Shown: positions 33,526-47,400 of the stretch, piece by piece
Numbering within the stretch: position 1 is the first letter of the stretch
How the letters are laid out: every line of letters begins with the position of its first letter
Assembly (NCBI GenBank): GCA_019843655.1
Contig: JACDQD010000003.1
Location: forward strand, 34,088,224 to 34,152,223
DNA: 64,000 bases
From: Lethocerus indicus
Taxonomy: Eukaryota > Arthropoda > Insecta > Hemiptera > Belostomatidae
Reading direction: 5' to 3'
Translations under genes and position numbers: made by a program
Notes under the pieces: generated by a model
The model's database searches: none
What the model saw: the letters and a program-made list of their open reading frames with translations, nothing else
What the model was told of the DNA's origin: nothing

Positions 33526-33823
33526 TACCTGTTTTGTGGTCCGCGAGGGGTTGGAATACCGTAGGTTCGTGGTGTTTCTGTCTCCTCTCGCCGGTTCGGT
33601 CTTTTGCTAGACCGGTTTCGGCCGCTCGCCATCTTCAGTAGCGCTGTCAGTCAGTCACTTTGGATGTTTTCGGGCATCCTCACTGACCACTGTCACTTTC
33701 ACTTGTACTGTCAAAAGTGCCAACGGAGACTAACACCGCTACTGAAGATGGCGAGCAGCCGAAACCGGTCTAGCAAAAGACCAAACCAGCGAAAGGAGAC
33801 AGAAACACCAAAAACCTACGGTA
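33526..33823. mobile_element. Foldback MITE copy 12
   Basis: Nearly complete, from TACCTGTTTTGTGGTCCGCG to AAAAACCTACGGTA. It starts 42 bp upstream of exon A. Confidence 0.9.
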
Positions 33824-33849
33824 TTATTAATGTTAATAATTATATTATA

Positions 33850-34035
33850 TTAGGTGTACCCAAAAGTAATCAACAATTGGATAAGATGTATTTCGGTCTT
33901 GAGGAGTTCTTCAAGAGGGGAATCGAAAATTTGCCGGAAAAGTGGCAGAGAGTTGTCTATAATATCGGTGAATATATAGTAGATTAATAATTAAAGTTTC
34001 TTTTTAGCAAAATAAAATTAATTCCAAAGTCAAAA
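33850..34035 (+). mobile_element. mariner-derived MITE copy c, right end truncated
   Basis: TTAGGTGTACCCAAAAGTAA at the left. It encodes GLEEFFKRGIENLPEKW and a stop in frame, resembling the end of a mariner transposase. The right inverted repeat breaks off at AAAGTCAAAATG, just before the next mariner element. Confidence 0.88.
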
Positions 34036-34051
34036 TGTTTTCATGTCAATA

Positions 34052-34603
34052 TTGGGTTGACAACTAAGTAATTGTGGAATTCACCGACAAGTGGCGTTGT
34101 ACATATTTTTAAGTACGTCAACATCTTTGCACAGATAAGATTCTTCGATATGTTATTATTTGGTCCTTTCTGAAACATTCGGTATCAAAATTACATTGAC
34201 CAGTTGAATTGTGTGTGTGTATAAAAAGCTAAAACACGGTGAACAGAAGTGAGCATTTCCGTTACATTTCGCTTTTTTATTTTCGCAAAGGTGTCTCACA
34301 GGCTCATAAAAAGTTGTACGCTGTGTACGGTGATGAAGCCTTAAAAGAACGGCAGTGTCGGTACCGGTTCGCGAAATTCCGGTCGGTGGATTTTTCATTA
34401 AAAGACGAGGAGCGCCCCAGCGGACGTCCGGCGGAGGTCGATGATGACCACAAATAAAGGCCGTTATTGATTCGGATCGCCATAGTTCGACAAGGGATGT
34501 ATCTTATACGTGCATTCAAAACCATCTACGGCTTATCTGTGCAAAGATTTTGACGTACTTAAAAATATGCACTTGTTGGTGAATTCCGCAATTACTTAGC
34601 AGC
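34052..34603 (+). mobile_element. Internally deleted mariner element with transposase N-terminus
   Basis: Inverted repeats of about 80 bp start TTGGGTTGACAACTAAGTAA and end in the complement of GCTAAGTAATTGCGGAATTC. From 34239 the plus strand encodes a DNA-binding N-terminus with EHFRYISLFYFRKG, AVYGDEALKERQCRYRF and PSGRPAEVDDD, as in mariner transposases. A stop follows, a further fragment (AVIDSDRHSSTRD-like) continues, and then the right end comes. The catalytic DD-D domain is gone. A full mariner is about 1.3 kb, so this copy is non-autonomous. Confidence 0.92.
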
Positions 34604-37600
34604 AAGGAACGTTTCTGAAACGCTTTTGTTGTAAATTTGAATCTTTGGCGACAGCGCCAGGAACACTTTATTTAATTCGACGAATTTTACTCCTAAGAAT
34701 GGGATTTAATGGTACTTATAGGAGGGTTGGTTTGGGCACAAAGTTCCAGCGAGTACCAACCAGTTCTTGTTATATATTGGTCAGGGGAGAGGGTCCTTAC
34801 GATCTGTTATGCATTGGAGTGCTATTCGGTTGGAAATTGGCGAACCTTCTTTCTGTTGTCGGTCTGTTTGTTCAGTGTTTAATAAAAGATAGAAGTGGGC
34901 CTCCCTCAAAGGCGATATTGGCTGTGTTTGGTGGGGGGCCATCTGTTGACAGAGGTTCGTCCGGTTCCCCGGGGTACCATCGTCGCCGCGCGTGTCATGG
35001 GCCTCTGTCGGGCACGTGACCCTCTTTGTGGCCGCGCCACCCACAAAGTGCACGCACGAGGGCGCAGATCGCACCCGCATATCCTTTATGAACTGACATC
35101 GGGCGCTTTATTATTTGATGAGCGCGATCGGCGCCGAGGGTATTCTTCTGCCCTTTGTGACGATTTCAAATATGCACGAACGTCGGACTGTGGGAAAAAA
35201 TTATAATGCAACAACAGAGAGAGAGAGAGAGAGAGATAGACAGGGCACAAACAAGTCTTAATACCAACAGGATTAACGATACCTCACCTCAACCTATAAT
35301 ATAGATCGGGGTTCCCTGATGATGGGACGGTAGGAGTTCCGAAACGTCGAAACATTTTGTACCACCGATAAACGTCGCTTCGGTCTAAGGTAGCTCTTCA
35401 CCATACGCCACAGTCGTATACACGTACATAATGTATACATTGTTTTATGTATACATAATGGTGCGATCATTAGCGCAACGGCGTTGTTGTACTCAAGGTG
35501 TATAACCCGAGGTTACGTATAACGTAATATTACATAAAATTTACGTACTATTTACTACTTCCGAAAACAATTCAAACAGCGACGCCCTATAAAAGGTAAA
35601 GTTTAGTTTACCCTCTTGTTTCAGGAATAGAATAATAAGTCTCCGGTTTCTACTCTGTTGCCGAGCGTCCGGTCTGAACTCCCGAAAACCTGTTGCTGCA
35701 CTCGCATAAAATTACCGATGAAATCGGGGAGTTCTACTTGATAGACCGCGGGGTTGGCTTTACTTTATTTCTATCGGAAAGAGGCCCAAACTTCGACCAG
35801 AATATAAGTACTTCCTGAGTCCACCTGTAAACGACCTGTTTATAGACACGTCCTCAGACTCTGTTGTAAGCCCGTCTCAAATTTTCGAGTCTTGTTTTCG
35901 ATAGATTTTTTCGCTCTCAAAACTGCCTGCTGACAAAAAACATTACTGTACTGCGCTTAAACCAATCTGGACGTTCTTTTAAGTTGACTATCTCTTGCGG
36001 TTGGCATGTGTGAGAGTTCTGCTCTCCATATTGCCCGGCGACTGGTCTATTATCGACCTTTCGTTCCGAATTGATCCTGCACATCCTGGGTTTCTCGTCC
36101 GGGACACTCTCGTGCCCGTTTCCTGCCAGGGGGGCCATCCATCAAAGAGCAACCCGTCGGCTAATTTCCCAGGAGCGGGGAAATGCCCGTCGTCCGCGCT
36201 TCATCCATCATATCCCACCGCGTTAACCCCTCCATTCAAAACCCCTACTCATCCCCACACCCCCCAAAGACCCTCGGTGTCCTCTATTCCCGGTCTCGCC
36301 TACCCACCGTTTCGATAAGTATACAGAAAAATAGGATAATGCCCGATAGTCGTCCACGGGATGTTCTCGAACATAACGAAAATCCGCCAAATAGCCACCT
36401 TGATTTTGTTATTTATACATATTTTTAAGGTTTTATACAGTAGAGTCATTGTCAACTCATACGACAAAAATGTGTTTCAATCAATATTTTTTAAGGCTAG
36501 AAAATGCTTATTTTACCGCAAAAATAGTTTCTTTTTATTTTAAGCCACAACTACAAGTTTTAAAATTATATTCAGCGACACAGCGATTGGATGACACTGT
36601 ACTTTTGTAGGAGAATCCGCCCATCGATGCTTGGTCCAGCCCTTACTATATATAATGATTACTTAGCTATCGATATCATATAATTATGAAGATATTGAAT
36701 GTACCAAGTCACGCGGTAATAACACGCTTCGGCGTAAGAAATTAAGGCTATTGAAGTCCGCGTTGTGCTGAATGAAATTCGCAAGTTACTACTGACAATG
36801 GCGAAAGACAAGGCGAGAGAATTGGAGAGAAGAAAATAAACAGCGGGGCGACATTTGGGCCCCCACCGCGCTTCAGACAAGGCTCGAACTCGGTTCAACT
36901 TCGTTATCGCGAAATTCGCGAATTGAAAGCCGGCGAACGTTGAGAAGGGAGTCCTCCGTATTATCGGTTGCCATTGAGGAGATTCGGAGGGAGGGAGGGA
37001 GGGAGAGGGAGCGAGGGAGGGATGTTGCTCACTTCGACGTCAAATACGGTGAACTCAGACCCGGGGGGTATTGGAGGGGGCGCGGACAATAGGCCCTTCA
37101 ATCGGGGGCCGGCAACAAATAATCCAATATTTAAACGCCCGAGATGTGCCCTTTGTCGACGCCTAATAGGTTTAAGGGCGGCGACGATCCCTATATCGTC
37201 GGATTTACATCCGAGCGATACGGAAACAATCGGATGACTAATAGCGATAATAGGTTCTACGCAATTCGCCTTCTCGACATGGCGAGGTTCAATAAGTTGA
37301 ACGGATTGAAGAGCGGAAAATCATCCCCGGCTAATTCTATTTAATTAAACAGTCGGGGGTGTAATGGGGTCTTGTCGAAAGCCCGGTGTTATTTCGCCAC
37401 CCCCGGTGCGGGCCTCTGTTTTCCCGGGCCCCCACCCTCTTTATATTAAATAAAGAAAAAGAGCATTTTCCTCGGGGGCAGATTCAAAGTTAATTTAGCG
37501 AGGAAAGCCCCTCGAGAGTGGTAAGCGTGGGAGGGTTGTGGGAGCTTGATTAGTAGCCCTCTTCCGACATGGCCAGCCGACCCCCACCCGGCGAAACTTT

Positions 37601-38451
37601 TTAATGATAGCCGCCGGCCCACGGGGCCCGTTTTAATATCGGCTTCGGTTCGACTCTCCCCCATCCAAAAACTCCACAACATTCATCATCTCGTCTCTTC
37701 TATTCGCAAACCGCCCCAACTTAAACAATACAAAGCGAGACACGAGCAAACCCCCAAAACACAATTCGAACAGAACCCTCACGACCGCAAATAATACGGC
37801 CACCCCCGACCCCCCAGGGCAATAAATAATATTAAGGAATCCCAGCCGATACGATATATCCGTTCCCCAGTCCTATAGCAGGAGAAATTGGAATGGAGAG
37901 ATGGAGAGACTGGGTAAGCTACCGGGGACCCCTCCCTTCGGAGGCGTCAGAGTGGAGCATGACTACGGTAACAGGTCACCGAGGCCAAGAGGACCGAGAG
38001 GAGCACGCCACAGAGGATCTGGAGGAGTGGGATCACACGATAGGGGTACTCCCGCTCTAGAATGAGGCCGAAAGAGACCTCGTGGCACAAGTTGGATTAA
38101 AATATAAATTCTCTTGTCTTCCGACATCCCAAACCTTCCCCACAGACGACTGAAAAGAAGGGATCTAATCGTGATACAAAAATAAATAAATAATCTTTCA
38201 GAAAAATGGTGTGAAAGCCAGTGGGGGAGGGGTTTCTCTTCCGCTATTGCCTAAACGCTTGTTCTTAACTGTACAACGTAAATTCCTAAATATGAATTTC
38301 ATTTAGAAACTGAATAAAAATTCTATTTACAAGTTAAGAGAGACAGCGTCAACAACACGCAACCGTTTATATTGGATTTGCCAAAGTTGAATTTTCTCTC
38401 GCAGAGCACGCGGTACAGGTGATACGGCGATTATTTTTCATGTCATCCAGG
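34604..38451. other. Gene-poor stretch with GC-rich patches
   Basis: I found no supported exon. GC-rich parts at 34900-35120 and 36950-37800 produce long spurious frames on both strands. A (GA)n run is at 35217-35237. A CTGATGATGG...GAAACGTCG motif is at 35308-35346. A Ser/Leu-rich frame near 37970-38090 (minus) lacks splice signals. If the spinster start exon lies beyond 64 kb, this is intronic. Confidence 0.5.
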
Positions 38452-41400
38452 CTCGTATTCTGTAGAAATTCTCCCCTCATTTTCCATATATGTATATTTA
38501 TAAATTAATATATACATATAAATTTAAAATGTATATAAATAAATTTAAAAAATGTCTTTCGGTCAAAAAATTGTAGAGAACGTACCCGTATTCTGTTGAA
38601 ATTCTCCCCTAATTTTCCATATATGTATATTTATAAATTAATATATACATATAAATAATCGTAGCCTAATGGGAATATTTACTGGTATATTGAAAGGTTT
38701 AAATTTAAAAAATGTCTTTCGGTCAAAAAATTGTGGAGACCGCACCCGTATTCTGTTGAAATTCTCCCCTCATTTTCCATATATGTATATTTATATATTA
38801 ATATATACATATAAATAATCGTAGACTAATGGGGAATATATGCATAGTATATTCGAATGGTTTAAATTTAAAAAATGTCTTTCGGTCAAAAAATTGTGGA
38901 GACCGCACCATATTCTGTTGAAATTCTCCCTCATTTTATATATGTATATTTATATACATACATACATATAAATAATCGTAGACTAATGGGGAATATATGC
39001 ATAGTATATTCGAATGGTTTAAATTTAACAAAATGTCTTTCGGTCAAAAAATTGTGGAGACCGCACCCGTATTCTGTTGAAATTCTCCCCTCATTTTCTA
39101 TATATGTATATTTATATATTTATACATACATATAAATAATCGTACCCTAATAGGGAATATTTGCAGAGTATTTTCGAATGGTTTAAACCTAAAAAAATTT
39201 GTTTCGGTCAAAAAATTGTGGAGACCGCACCCGTATTCTGTTGAAATTCTCCCCTCATTTTCTATATATGTATATTTATATATTTATACATACATATAAA
39301 TAATCGTAGCCTAATAGGGAATATTTGCAGAGTATTTTCGAATGGTTTAAATTTAAAAAAATGTCTTTCGGTCAAAAAATTGTGGAGACTACACCCGTAT
39401 TCTGTTGAAATTCTCCCCTCATTTTCTATATATGTATATTTATATATTTATACATACATATAAATAATCGTAGCCTAATAGGGAATATTTGCAGAGTATT
39501 TTCGAATGGTTTAAATTTAAAAAATGTCTTTCGGTCAAAAAATTGTGGAGACCACACCCGTATTCTGTTGAAATTCTCCCCCCATTTTCCATATATGTAT
39601 ATTATATATTAATATATATATATATCGTACTAATATAATATATATCGTATGTCTTTCGGTAAATAATTCTGTTGTATGATATAAATAATCGTAGGGAATA
39701 TTTGCAGAGTATATTCGAATGGTTTAAATTTAAAAATGTCTTTCGGTCAAAAATTGTAGGAGACTGCATTATTCTGTTGAAATTCTCCCTCATTTTCCAT
39801 ATATGTATATTTATATATTAATATACATATAAATAATCGCTAATAGGGAGTGAGCCCGAATGGTTTAAATTTAAAAAATGTCTTTCGTCAAAAATTGTGG
39901 AGACACCCGTATTCTGTTGAAATTCTCCCTCATTTTCCATATATGTATATTTATTATGTACATACATATAAATAATCGTAGCCTAATAGGGAATATTTGC
40001 AGAGTATTTTCGAATGGTTTAAATTTAAAAAATGTCTTTCGGTCAAAAATTGTGGAGACCGCCTATTCTGTTGAAATTCTCCCCTCATTTCCATATATGT
40101 ATATTTATATATTAATACATCATATAAATAATCGTAGCCTAATAGGAATATTTGTATATCGAATGGAATGTCTTTCGGTCAAAAAATTGTGGAGACCGCA
40201 CCCGTATTCTGTTGAAATTCTCCCCTCATTTTCCATATATGTATATTAATATATTTGTACATACATATAAATAATCGTAGCCTAATAGGGAATATTTGCA
40301 GAGTATTTTCGAATGGTTTAAATTGCAAAAAATGTCTTTCGGTCAAGAAATTGTGGAGACCACACCCTTATTCTGTTGAAATTCTCCCCTCATATTCCAT
40401 ATATGTATATTTATATATTAATATATACATATAAATAATCGTAGCCTAATAGGGAACACTTGCAGAGTATATTCGAATGGTTTAAATTTAACAAAATGTC
40501 TTTCGGTCAAAAAATTGTGGAGACCACACCCGTATTCTGTTGAAATTCTCCCCTCATTTTCCATATATGTATATTTATATATTAATATATACATATAAAT
40601 AATCGTAGACTAATGGGGAATATATGCATAGTATATTCGAATGGTTTAAATTTAAAAAATGTCTTTCGGTCAAAAAATTGTGGAGACCGCACCCGTATTC
40701 TGTTGAAATTCTCCCCTCATTTTCCATATATGTATATTTATATATTTATACATACATATAAATAATCGTAGCCTAATAGGGAATATTTGCAGAGTATTTT
40801 CGAATGGTTTAAATTTAAAAAATGTCTTTCGGTCAAAAAATTGTGGAGACCGCACCCGTATTCTGTTGAAATTCTCCTCTCATTTTCTATATATGTATAT
40901 TTATATATTTATACATACATATAAATAATCGTAGCCTAATAGGGAATATTTGCAGAGTATTTTCGAATGGTTTAAATTTAAAAAAATGTCTTTCGGTCAA
41001 AAAATTGTGGAGACCACACCCTTATTCTGTTGAAATTCTCCCCTCATTTTCCATATATGTATATTTATATATTTGTACATACATATAAATAATCGTAGCC
41101 TAATAGGGAATATTTGCAGAGTATTTTCGAATGGTTTAAATTTAAAAAAATGTCTTTCGGTCAAAAAATTGTGGAGACACACCGTATTCTGTTGAAATTC
41201 TCCCTCATTTTCCATATATGTATATTTATATATTTATATACATATAAATAATCGTAGCCTAATAGGGAATATTTGCATAGTATTTTCGAATGGTTTAAAT
41301 TTAAAAAATGTCTTTCGGTCAAAAAATTGTGGAGACCGCACCCGTATTCTGTTGAAATTCTCCCCTCATTTTCCATATATGTATATTTATATATTTATAC

Positions 41401-44400
41401 ATACATATAAATAATCGTAGCCTAATAGGGAATATTTGCAGAGTATATTCGAATGGTTTAAATTTAAAAAAATGTCTTTCGGTCAAAAAATTGTGGAGAC
41501 CACCCGTATTCTGTTGAAATTCTCCCCTCATTTTCCATATATGTATATTTATATATTAATATATACATATAAATAATCGTAGACTAATGGGGAATATATG
41601 CATAGTATATTCGAATGGTTTAAATTTAAAAAATGTCTTTCGGTCAAAAAATTGTGGAGACCGCACCCGTATTCTGTTGAAATTCTCCCCTCATTTTCCA
41701 TATATGTATATTTATATATTTATACATACATATAAATAATCGTAGCCTAATAGGGAATATTTGCAGAGTATTTTCGAATGGTTTAAATTTAAAAAAATGT
41801 CTTTCGGTCAAAAAAAAAATTAGAGGGGGAGACCCACGCACCCATATTCTGTTGAAATTCTCCCTCATTTTCCATATATGTATATTTATATATTAATATA
41901 CATACATATAAATAATCGTAGACTAATAGGGAATATTTGCAGAGTATTTTAGTTTAAATAAAAATTCGAATGGTTTAAATATAAAAATGTCTTTCGGTCA
42001 AAAATTGTGGAGACCACACCGTATTCTGTTGAAATTCTCCCTCATTTTCCATATATGTATATTTATATATTAATATATACATATAAATAATCGTAGACTA
42101 ATGGGAATATATGCATAGTATATTCGAATGGTTTAAATTTAAAAAATGTCTTTCGGTCAAAAATGGAGACCGCACCTGTATTCTGTTGAAATTCTCCCTC
42201 ATTTTCCATATATGTGTATTAATATATTTATACATACATATAAATAATCGTAGCCTAATAGGAATATTTGCAGAGTATTTTCGAATGGTTTAAATTTAAA
42301 AAATGTCTTTCGGTCAAAAAATTGTGGAGACCGCACCGTATTCTGTTGAAATTCTCCTCTCATTTTCTATATATGTATATTTATATAATATACATATAAA
42401 TAATCGTAGCCCTAATGGGGGAATATTTGCAAGAGTATTTTCGAATGGTTTAAATTTAAAAAAATGTCTTTCGTCAAAAATTGTGGAGACCGCATTATGT
42501 TGAAATTCTCCCCCATTTTTTATGTATGTATATTTATATATTAATACATACATATAAATAATCGTAGCCTAATAGGGAATATTTGCAGAGTATTTTCGAA
42601 TGGTTTAAATTTAAAAAATGTCTTTCGTCAAAAATTGTGGAGACCGCACCGTATTCTGTTGAAATTCTCCCTCATTTTCCATATATGTATATTTATATAT
42701 TAATATATACATATAAATAATCGTAGCCTAATGAATATTTAGTATATTCCTCATTATCTCATATGTATATTTATACATACATATAAATATACATAATGGT
42801 TTAAATTTAAAAAAATGTCTTTCGGTCAAAAATTGTGGAGACCACCGTATTCTGTTGAAATTCTCCCTCATTTTCTATATATGTATATTTGTATATTTAT
42901 ACATACATATAAATAATCGTAGCCTAATAGGGAATATTTGCATAGTATATTCGAATGGTTTAAATTTAAAAAATGTCTTTCGGTCAAAAAATTGTGGAGA
43001 CCGCACCCGTATTCTGTTGAAATTCTCCCCTCATTTTCCATATATGTATATTTATATATTAATATATACATATAAATAATCGTAGCCTAATAGGGAATAT
43101 TTGCAGAGTATATTCGAATGGTTTAAATTTAACAAAATGTCTTTCGGTCAAAAAATTGTGGAGACCGCACCCGTATTCTGTTGAAATTCTCCCCTCATTT
43201 TCTATATATGTATATTTATATATTAATATATACATATAAATAATCGTAGCCTAATAGGGAATATTTGCATAGTATATTCGAATGGTTTAAATTTAAAAAA
43301 ATGTCTTTCGGTCAAAAAATTGTGGAGACCGCACCCGTATTCTGTTGAAATTCTCCCCTCATTTTCTATATATGTATATTTATATATTTATACATACATA
43401 TAAATAATCGTAGCCTAATAGGGAATATTTGCAGAGTATTTTCGAATGGTTTAAATTTAAAAAATGTCTTTCGGTCAAAAAATTGTGGAGACCGCACCCG
43501 TATTCTGTTGAAATTCTCCCCTCATTTTCTATATATGTATATTTATATATTAATATATACATATAAATAATCGTAGCCTAATAGGGAATATTTGCATAGT
43601 ATATTCGAATGGTTTAAATTTAAAAAAATGTCTTTCGGTCAAAAAATTGTGGAGACCGCAACCATATTCTGTTGAAATTCTCCCCTCATTTTCCATATAT
43701 GTATATTTATATATTAATATATACATATAAATAATCGTAGCCTAATAGGGAATATTTGCAGAGTATTTTCGAATGGTTTAAATTTAAAAAAATGTCTTCG
43801 TCGGTCAAAAATTGTGGAGCACCTTATTCTGTTGAAATTCTCTCATTTTCTATATATGTATATTTATATATTTATACATACATATAAATAATCGTAGTCT
43901 AATAGGTAGTATATTCGAATGGTTTAAATTTAAAAAAATGTCTTTCGGTCAAAAAATTGTGGAGACCGCACCCGTATTCTGTTGAAATTCTCCTCTCATT
44001 TTCTATATATGTATATTTATATATTTATACATACATATAAATAATCGTAGCCTAATAGGGAATACTTGCAGAGTATTTTCGAATGGTTTAATTTTAAAAA
44101 AATGTGTTTCGGCCAAAAAATTGTGGAGACCGCAACCATATTCTGTTGAAATTCTCCCCTCATTTTCCATATATGTATATTTATATATTAATATATACAT
44201 ATAAATAATCGTAGCCTAATAGGGAATATATGCATAGTATATTCGAATGGTTTAAATTTAAAAAATGTCTTTCGGTCAAAAAATTGTGGAGACCGCACCC
44301 GTATTCTGTTGAAATTCTCCCCTCATTTTCTATATATGTATATTTATATATTAATATATACATATAAATAATCGTAGACTAATGGGGAATATATGCATAG

Positions 44401-47400
44401 TATATTCGAATGGTTTAAATTTAAAAAAATGTCTTTCGGTCAAAAAATTGTGGAGACCACACCGTATTCTGTTGAAATTCTCCTCATTTTCTATATATGT
44501 ATATTTATATATTTAATACATACATATAAATAATCGTAGCCTAATAGGGAATATTTGCATAGTATATTCGAATGGTTTAAATTTAAAAAATGTCTTTCGG
44601 TCAAAAATTGTGGAACCGCAATTGTGAAATTTCCCTCATTTTCTATATATGTATATTTATATATTATACATACATATAAATAAGAGCCTAATAGGAATAT
44701 TTGCAGAGTATTTTCGAATGGTTTAAATTTAAAAAAATGTCTTTCGGTCAAAAAATTGTGGAGACCGCACCCGTATTCTGTTGAAATTCTCCCCTCATTT
44801 TCTATATATGTATATTTATATATTAATATATACATATAAATAATCGTAGCCTAATAGGGAATATTTGCATAGTATATTCGAATGGTTTAAATTTAAAAAA
44901 ATGTCTTTCGGTCAAAAAATTGTGGAGACCGCACCCATATTCTGTTGAAATTCTCCCCTCATTTTCTATATATGTATATTTATATATTTATACATACATA
45001 TAAATAATCGTAGCCTAATAGGGAATATTTGCATAGTATATTCGAATGGTTTAAATTTAAAAAAATGTCTTTCGGTCAAAAAATTGTGGAGACCGCACCC
45101 GTATTCTGTTGAAATTCTCCCCTCATTTTCTATATATGTATATTTATATATTAATATACATACATATAAATAATCGTAGCCTAATAGGGAATAATTTGCA
45201 GAGTATATTCGAATGGTTTAAATTTAAAAAATGTCTTTCGGTCAAAAATTGTGGAGACCGCACCATATTCTGTTGAAATTCTCCCTCATTTTCTATATAT
45301 GTATATTTATATATTTATATATACATATAAATAATCGTAGCCTAATAGGGAATATATGCAGAGTATATTCGAATGGTTTAAATTTAAAAAATGTCTTTCG
45401 GTCAAAAATTGTGGAGACCGCACCGTATTCTGTTGAAATTCTCCCTCATTTTCTATATATGTATATTTATATATTTATACATACATATAAATAATCGTAG
45501 CCTAATAGGGAATATTTGCAGAGTATTTTCGAATGGTTTAAATTTAAAAAAATGTCTTTCGGTCAAAAAATTGTGGAGACCGCACCCATATTCTGTTGAA
45601 ATTCTCCCCTCATTTTCTATATATGTATATTTATATATTAATATATACATATAAATAATCGTAGCCTAATAGGGAATATTTGCATAGTATATTCGAATGG
45701 TTTAAATTTAAAAAAATGTCTTTCGGTCAAAAAATTGTGGAGACCGCACCCGTATTCTGTTGAAATTCTCCCCTCATTTTCTATATATGTATATTTATAT
45801 ATTTATACATACATATAAATAATCGTAGCCTAATAGGGAATATTTGCAGAGTATTTTCGAATGGTTTAAATTTAAAAAAATGTCTTTCGGTCAAAAATTG
45901 TGGAGACCGCACCCGTATTCTGTTGAAATTCTCCCCTCATTTTCTATATATGTATATTTATATATTAATATATACATATAAATAATCGTAGCCTAATAGG
46001 GAATATTTGCATAGTATATTCGAATGGTTTAAATTTAAAAAAATGTCTTTCGGTCAAAAAATTGTGGAGACCGCACCCGTATTCTGTTGAAATTCTCCCA
46101 GAGTATATTCGAATGGTTTAAATTTAAAAAAATTTTCTATATATGTATATTTATATATATTTATATATTAATATACATACATATAAATAATCGTAGCCTA
46201 ATAGGGAATATTTGCAGAGTATTTTCGAATGGTTTAAATTTCAAAAAATGTCTTTCGGTCAAAAAATTGTGGAGACCGCACCCGTATTCTGTTGAAATTC
46301 TCCCCTCATTTTCTATATATGTATATTTATATATTAATATATACATATAAATAATCGTAGCCTAATAGGGAATATTTGCAGAGTATATTCGAATGGTTTA
46401 AATTTAACAAAATGTCTTTCGGTCAAAAAATTGTGGAGACCGCACCCGTATTCTGTTGAAATTCTCCCCTCATTTTCTATATATGTATATTTATATATTT
46501 ATACATACATATAAATAATCGTAGCCTAATAGGGAATATTTGCAGAGTATTTTCGAATGGTTTAAATTGAAAAAAATGTCTTTCGGTCAAAAAATTGTGG
46601 AGACCGCAACCATATTCTGTTGAAATTCTCCCCTCATTTTCTATATATGTATATTTATATATTAATATATACATATAAATAATCGTAGCCTAATAGGGAA
46701 TATTTGCAGAGTATTTTCGAATGGTTTAAATTTAAAAAATGTCTTTCGGTCAAAAAATTGTGGAGACCGCACCTGTATTCTGTTGAAATTCTCCCCTCAT
46801 TTTCCATATATGTATATTTATATATTTATACATACATATAAATAATCGTAGCCTAATAGGGAATATTTGCATAGTATATTCGAATGGTTTAAATTTAAAA
46901 AAATGTCTTTCGGTCAAAAAATTGTGGAGACCGCACCCGTATTCTGTTGAAATTTTCCCCTCATTTTTTATATATGTATATTTATATATTAATATATACA
47001 TATAAATAATCGTAGCCTAATAGGGAATATTTGCAGAGTATTTTCGAATGGTTTAATTTTAAAAAAATGTCTTTCGTCAAAAAATTGTGGAGACCGCACC
47101 CGTATTCTGTTGAAATTCTCCCCTCATTTTCTATATATGTATATTTATATATTTATACATACATATAAATAATCGTAGCCTAATAGGGAATATTTGCAGA
47201 GTATTTTCGAATGGTTTAAATTTAAAAAAATGTCTTTCGGTCAAAAAATTGTGGAGACCGCACCCGTATTCTGTTGAAATTCTCCCCTCATTTTCTATAT
47301 ATGTATATTTATATATTAATATATACATATAAATAATCGTAGACTAATGGGGAATATATGCATAGTATATTCGAATGGTTTAAATTTAACAAAATGTCTT

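Noticed and set aside
34645..35206. Overlapping GC-rich frames of 100-124 residues on both strands
   Set aside because: No known domain, and both strands are open over the same bases; more likely old mobile DNA or composition.
37965..38095. Minus-strand hydrophobic frame ending VLLSVLLASVTCYRSHAPL
   Set aside because: It is only 49 residues between stops, with a stop right before it and no acceptor in phase.
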